64,000 nucleotides of DNA from assembly GCA_963573385.1 (NCBI GenBank), contig CAUYLG010005405.1, positions 35,038 to 99,037 of the forward strand, written 5' to 3'. The notes under the pieces were generated by a model that saw only the letters and a program-made list of their open reading frames with translations, was not told where the DNA came from and did no database searches. Shown here piece by piece: positions 56,800 through 64,000 of the stretch (position 1 is the stretch's first letter; each line of letters starts with the position of its first letter). This DNA is from Cacajao melanocephalus (Eukaryota; Chordata; Mammalia; Primates; Pitheciidae). Made by a program: the position numbers and the translations under genes.

Positions 56800-57400
56800 T
56801 AGCTGAGAAAAAAAGAACTGCATGGTGGTGGTGCACTCCTGTAGTCCCAGCTACTTGAGAGGCTGAGGTGGGAAGATTGCTTGAGTCCAGGAGATTGAGG
56901 CTTGCAGTGAATAGTGATCGTACCACTGCACTCCAGCCTGGGTGACAGAGCAAGATCCTGTTTCAATAAATAAATGAATATGTAAATAAACTGACAAAAG
57001 ACAAATTACCAAGAGGAAAAAATATATATTTAATTACTTACGCAAAAGAGTTCACAAAGAACTGTGACTCAAAGAGGCCAATAGAATTTGGGGCTTATAT
57101 ATTATACCATTTAACAGGGGACGGGGAGAAGCAGATGGACACTTTTGAGAGAGCAAATGACTTCTTAGAAAGTGGGTGAAGAATAGCACTTAGGGAGAAA
57201 CAAATTACTTTTTGGAAAGATACATGGGCTCTTAGCAACATAGATGGAAAATAGGATACTTTTGTGACAAATGTCTGTTTGGGTATGGTGCTAACCTTCT
57301 TTGCCTAGCAGAGATTAGGGGAGGCGATTTGCAACAGTTCTTTTGGGAGGCTCTGTTTTTAGGCAGATAAGGGATTTTAGAAACTCAAATGCCTTCAGCT
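56562..57400 (+). repeat. Unnamed LTR-like repeat, copy 2, split by an Alu
   Basis: AAAAACTTTCCCTCTACTCA, AACTGACAAAAGACAAATTA and ATATATTTAATTACTTACGC parallel 53905-54290 in the same orientation. Confidence 0.4.
56625..56983 (+). mobile_element. AluJ with (CA)n in the middle linker
   Basis: Target duplication AAACTGACAA. The A-rich linker has been replaced by (CA)n at 56757-56797. Confidence 0.94.
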
Positions 57401-57479
57401 CAAAATAATTCTTAAGCCACAGTGGTTTATCCTAGACCCTTTCAGGTGGCCCTGTTCCAGGCACAGCATCCGAACTCTT

Positions 57480-57580
57480 AGCACAACCTTCAGGGTGACG
57501 ATGTTCTTGTTTCTATTTTAGAAACAGCACTCAGTCCTTAGAGGTAAAGAAACTTGCCCAAGGTCACACAGCTGGTAAAA
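57480..57580 (-). mobile_element. MIR SINE
   Basis: GAAACTTGCCCAAGGTCACA, CAGCTGGTAAAAAGA. Confidence 0.8.
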
Positions 57581-57834
57581 AGAAAAAACCAAAGGAGTGC
57601 AAAAGTAGCAGCAGAGAAATCTGTGAGGTGGTGAGCAATGAGGGTGGCTTGGAGTAGGATGTACCAGCGAGATAGAAAAAGACGAGGTTTGGTATATATT
57701 TTTTAATTGGAAGTACTTGTTGTGGTATGTGTGAGGAGCAGGGAGGGTGGGGGGAAAAGAATGATTCTAGGTGTCTGGATTTAAGTATGGGAGCCTTCGG
57801 TTCTGTGCTCAGACCTAAGCTGCCCAGTGAAAGA

Positions 57835-57990
57835 GGCACAGATGCAGTGTTCACAACCTGACTCTTCTGTTTACTAACTGCTTTATCTGGAAGTTCTGTC
57901 ACCTCTTGGTACTTAATTACCTCAGGAATAATAAAGCGTCTCCTAACAAGTGTTGCAATGAAAAAGAAATAGGATAATATATATAAAAGT
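57835..57990 (+). mobile_element. MIR SINE, degraded
   Basis: ACAACCTGACTCTTCTGTTT, TTAATTACCTCAGGAATAAT. Confidence 0.5.
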
Positions 57991-58961
57991 TCTACATACA
58001 TATTTGTTAATTGTTTAAAAAGAGAGGGCTTTCAGAGGATCCAGAAACATTCCTGGCCTCCCCTCTCTCTTTCATTGCTCAGGCTGCTAAATCAATGATT
58101 AGCTCTCAAGCTAGCTCCCCTGGGAAGCACATCAAAGGGAGAGTGAGCGGAATGGTCTCTCTCCCAAGGAGTCTGCCTCATTAGGGTCACAGCCCCTCTC
58201 CCACCAGAAAGCCTGGATCTGGGCCAGGGCCACAAAGCCTAACAGATTACCTTCATGTCAGCAGGCAGCAAAGAGTTAGGGTCCATGTGGGCCCCTCTTC
58301 CCAACCCTCTAGGGGCAGAATCCCACCCACAGACCCCCCAGGTGCATAGCTGCATATCCTCAGGGGAAAACTCCCTTCCGCTGCCACCTTAGAGATAGTC
58401 TCCCCTTCCCCAAGATAGAAAGAGGTGAGGAGTGTTTTGAGGACTCTCCCTGTCTCTTCCTGTACCTCTTTCTTGTGATCCCAGGTAGGCACCTGCCCTG
58501 AATCTTGCTCTTCCTCAGTGGCAGTCCCAGGTGGAAGCAGATCAAAATCAAATGAATGGTCCCTCTACCATCCTGCTCTGACCTCCACCTTGCCACTCTC
58601 ATTAAACTGGGCATTCCTGGTATGTGGTGCTCAATGTTTGTTGAATGAATAAGTAAGACTCTGCTAAGATCTCTGCCAATAATAACCACAGAGATAGTTA
58701 TATTATTTTAACGGAAAGTTCTTTAAAACCAAGACTATTACAAGAGCCAAAGGACTGACAGCTCTACTGATGGCACGCCTAGAGTCCTTTTCAGATGGAC
58801 GGAGGCAACTGCTTTCCCCAGACACTTGCCCCAGCCTCCTGTGGAAGGTTCGGGTGGCCTGGACTGCAGCTCTTGAAGGCAGATTTCCAGTTGCATTCCC
58901 TGGCATAATTGTTAGGTATCTGGAGCCTATAACTTCAACACCTAGGTCTTAAGAATCGTGG
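57991..58961. other. Unique spacer
   Basis: About 970 bases. GTGGTGCTCAATGTTTGTTG then AATGAATAAG (58625-58655) is probably an L2/MIR tail. Minus frames of 67-109 codons have no recognisable product. Confidence 0.5.
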
Positions 58962-59264
58962 GGCCAGCCACAGCGGCTCATGCCTGTCATCTCCACCCTT
59001 TGGGAGGCCAAGATAGGAGTATTGCTTAAAGCCATGAGTTTGAGACCAGCCCAGGGAACATAGTGAGAACCCATCTGTATAAAAAATTAGAAAATTAACT
59101 GATGGCTTATGTTTGTAGTCCCAGCTACTTAGAAGGCTGAGGCAGCAGGACTGCTTGAGTTGAAGGAGTTCAAAGTTGCAGTAATGCAGCAAGCTAGACT
59201 GTGCCACTGCTCTCCAGCCTGGGCAACAGAGTGATACACTGTCTCTAAAAAGAAAGAAAGAAAA
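58962..59264 (+). mobile_element. AluJ
   Basis: Diverged Alu with (GAAA)n tail. Confidence 0.92.
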
Positions 59265-59444
59265 GCAATATGGCCTGGGTTATCTGGGTAACACATTCCA
59301 CACATCCTAGAGGACCCTCATCTCCTGATAATCAAAATAGGCATTTCCATATTTCTTATTCCTGAGTGCCTGTCAATAGCATACCATTTCACAGCAGAGC
59401 AGGGACTAGAGTGAGGCATAGGAGGCATTCAACATGGGTGCAAA

Positions 59445-59742
59445 TTTTTTTTTTTTTTTGAGATGGAGTCTCGCTCTGTCACCCAGGCTGGAGTACAATG
59501 GCATGATCTCGGCTCACTGCAACCTCCACCTCCCAGGTTCAAGCCAATTCTCCTGCCTCAGCCTCCTAAGTAGCTGGGATTACAGGCACGTTCCACCACA
59601 CCTGGCTGATTTTTGTATTTTTAGTAGAGACGGGGTTTTACCATGTTGGCCAGTCTGGTCTTGAACTCCTGACCTCAGGTGATCGACCCACCTCAGCCTC
59701 CCAAAGTGCTGGGATTACAGGTGTGAGCCACCGCGCCCAGCC
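59445..59742 (-). mobile_element. AluS
   Basis: Full-length antisense Alu, close to consensus. Confidence 0.95.
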
Positions 59743-59852
59743 CAATTTAAGAGGCCACCAAAAATCTCAGTAAGCAAGATAAATATTTTAATGCAGTTAT
59801 TTTAAAGTTTTTGGTATTTGGTTCATCATGAATAATTTTGTATTAATTTTGA

Positions 59853-60130
<278 letters not shown>

Positions 60131-60174
60131 CTAATTTTGATATTTTAAATGATTGCATTAAAATATTGTTTATC

Positions 60175-60474
60175 GCTGGGCATGGTGGCACAATGCCTGT
60201 AGTCCCACCTACTCAGGAGGCTGAGGCTGAAGGATCGCTTGAGTCTAGGAGTTCTGGGCTGTAGTGCACTATGCCGATTTGGTGTCCGCACTAAGTTTGG
60301 CATCGATATGTGACCTCCCGGGAGCAGGAGACCACCAGGTTGCCTAAGGAAGGGTGAACCAGCCCAGGTCGGAAACGGAGCAGGTCAGAACTCCTGTGCT
60401 GATCAGTAGTGGGATCGTGCCTGTGAATAGCCACTGCACTCCAGCCTGGGCAACATAGCAAGACCCCATCTCTT
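60175..60474 (+). pseudogene. RN7SL: 7SL RNA (SRP RNA) retropseudogene, full length
   Basis: 7SL is the RNA scaffold of the signal recognition particle and the ancestor of Alu. This copy spans the whole RNA: the Alu-like 5' domain, the S domain that Alu lacks (GCCGATTTGGTGTCCGCAC, TGACCTCCCGGGAGCAGGAG, ACCACCAGGTTGCCTAAGG, CAGGTCGGAAACGGAGCAGG, TGCTGATCAGTAGTGGGATC) and the 3' end AGACCCCATCTCT. A poly(A) tail follows at 60475-60486, then (TA)n. Flanking TTGTTTATC at 60166-60174 and 60508-60516 shows L1-mediated insertion. Scattered substitutions and a lost base (GATATGTGACC) make a functional RNA unlikely, and no terminator T-run follows. Confidence 0.95.
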
Positions 60475-60516
60475 AAAAAAAAAAAAGTAAAAAAATATAT
60501 ATATATGTTGTTTATC

Positions 60517-62474
<1,958 letters not shown>

Positions 62475-62600
62475 GCCCGTCTGACCCCTCACTTTCCTGG
62501 TAAAGGAACTAAAGTCTGGAAAGGACTTGCTCAGAGTCCTACTGCCAGTGGGTGTCAAAGCCAGAACCACCACCCTCGTTGCCTTCTGTGTACATAGCTT
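62475..62600 (-). mobile_element. MIR SINE
   Basis: GGAAAGGACTTGCTCAGAGT and following GGTGTCAAAGCCAGAACCAC. Confidence 0.65.
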
Positions 62601-62788
62601 CAACAGTTTGCAAACACTGTTATATGCTTTAATTTCACCTGATCATGGACTGAGAGCAAATATTTGTTCTTCAACCAAAAGTCCAAATGCTCGAGTTTCC
62701 CCATCTGGGAGGATAATGAGTACTTTTTTTTTTTTTTCATTTTCTTTTCTTTCTTTCTTAATAAGAGTACTTTTCTAATGGAATTCTT

Positions 62789-62933
62789 TTTTCTTTTTTT
62801 TTTAAGTTTTTTGGTAGAGACAGGGTCTCACTATGTTACCCAGGATGGTCTTGAACTCCTAGCCTCAAGCAATCCTCCCGACTGCACCTCTCAAAGTGCT
62901 ACGATTATAGGCATGAGCCATTGCTCCCTGCCC
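62789..62933 (-). mobile_element. Solitary Alu left monomer (FLAM-like)
   Basis: Left arm only, T-run then GGTAGAGACAGGGTCTCACT to CCATTGCTCCCTGCC. Flanks TAATGGAATTCTT / TAATGGAATTTTT. Confidence 0.9.
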
Positions 62934-63061
62934 TGTAATGGAATTTTTGTTAGGATTAAATGAATTAATAGTTTGGGGATTCAAGAGAATATAATAAACT
63001 CTCTTTGCTTCCCAAGTTCTGAGTAAGAGCTGAGTAAGGAGAAGTAAAAACAAATGGGATT

Positions 63062-63386
63062 GGCCGGGAGCGGTGGCTCACGCCTGTAATCCCAGCACTT
63101 TGGGAGGCCAAGGCAGGCAGATCACTTGAGGTCAGGAGTTTAAGACCAGCCTGGCCAACATGGAGAAACCCCATCTCTACTGACAATACAAAAGTTAGCT
63201 GGGTGTGTTGGTGCATGCCTGTAATCCCAAGCCACTCAGGAAGCTGAGGCAGTGGAATCGCTTGAACCTGGGAGGCGGAGGTTGACTGAGCCAAGATTAG
63301 GCCACTGTACTCCAGCCTTGGCAACAGAGCGAGACTCATCTCAAAAAAAAAAAAACAAAAAAAAAAAATGCAAAACAAAATGAAAC
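63062..63386 (+). mobile_element. AluS
   Basis: Perfect 15-bp target duplication AAAAACAAATGGGAT; long A-rich tail. Confidence 0.96.
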
Positions 63387-63401
63387 AAAAACAAATGGGA
63401 T

Positions 63402-63761
63402 CCAAACATCAGCTTTCTCACTGATACATTTTATATAGGAGTCCATAGTTTACATTTGTGGTTAACTGAATACCAGAATTAGGCAAGATACCCATGGAGG
63501 CTCAGGCATGCCTCCCAGTTGGAAACTGTCCCTGTAAACAGTGGAGCCTGGGAAAGCAGAGCCCAAAGCATGCTCCAGAGGAGGCTGGCTGCCAAGAGGA
63601 CATAGATGGGGCTGAGCTATGCATCTCCAGTTCCTCCCCACGCTCACCATTGAGAAGTTGCTCCTCTTCCTGTACCACCCTCTTCACCACCACCACCATC
63701 GCCCTCCTGGGCAGGAGTGAGTCAAAGAGCTGGGAGACAGATCAGAATCTTTTTCCCTTCT
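63402..63761. other. Unique spacer
   Basis: An 89-codon plus frame (63494-63763) has no recognisable product. Confidence 0.5.

Positions 63762-64000
<239 letters not shown>

Overview
The window is primate nuclear DNA, almost certainly human. It holds about 53 dimeric Alu elements or fragments of them, plus five solitary Alu monomers. Many are flanked by recognisable target-site duplications (TSDs). Alongside them are older mammalian repeats: L2, MIR, L1M, MaLR/MLT1 LTRs, MER5 and other hAT relics, and a Tigger1 remnant. I see no intact protein-coding gene. Nearly all open frames are short, and most lie inside Alu sequence, simple repeats or non-coding spacer. I found no CRISPR array, tRNA gene or bacterial-style operon. 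Family names come from memory of consensus sequences; coordinates were read by eye and are good to a few bases at best.

Layout. 1-5.6 kb: Tigger1 end, L1M tail, MIR and a 1.3-kb L2, with a strong CTCF-like motif at 2390. 5.6-16 kb: Alu-rich, with a duplicated 130-bp segment, MaLR LTRs, and a deleted 5S rRNA pseudogene sitting inside an L2. 16-26.5 kb: Alu/L2/MER5A, a palindromic MITE carrying two Alus, a long purine microsatellite and an L1P fragment. 26.5-29.5 kb: the largest repeat-free block, AT-rich and 3'UTR-like, with a good splice acceptor at its left edge. 29.5-39 kb: L1M broken by Alus and a well-preserved solo LTR, then a THE1/MST-type LTR and a more than 2-kb antisense L2. 39-48 kb: a 1.2-kb repeat-free block with a second, oppositely oriented CTCF-like motif, then MIR, L1M and MLT1. 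48-60 kb: L2, a split MLT1, an hAT element disrupted by a young L1, and two copies of an unnamed repeat family. 60-64 kb: a full-length 7SL RNA retropseudogene, a repeat-poor block with overlapping open frames on both strands, and more Alus.

Because no gene could be proved, there is no pathway to reconstruct. The best candidates for function are regulatory or transcript-end features: the CTCF-like sites, the repeat-free blocks and the possible terminal exon near 26.8 kb. Everything else is the product of successive retrotransposition and DNA-transposon decay.
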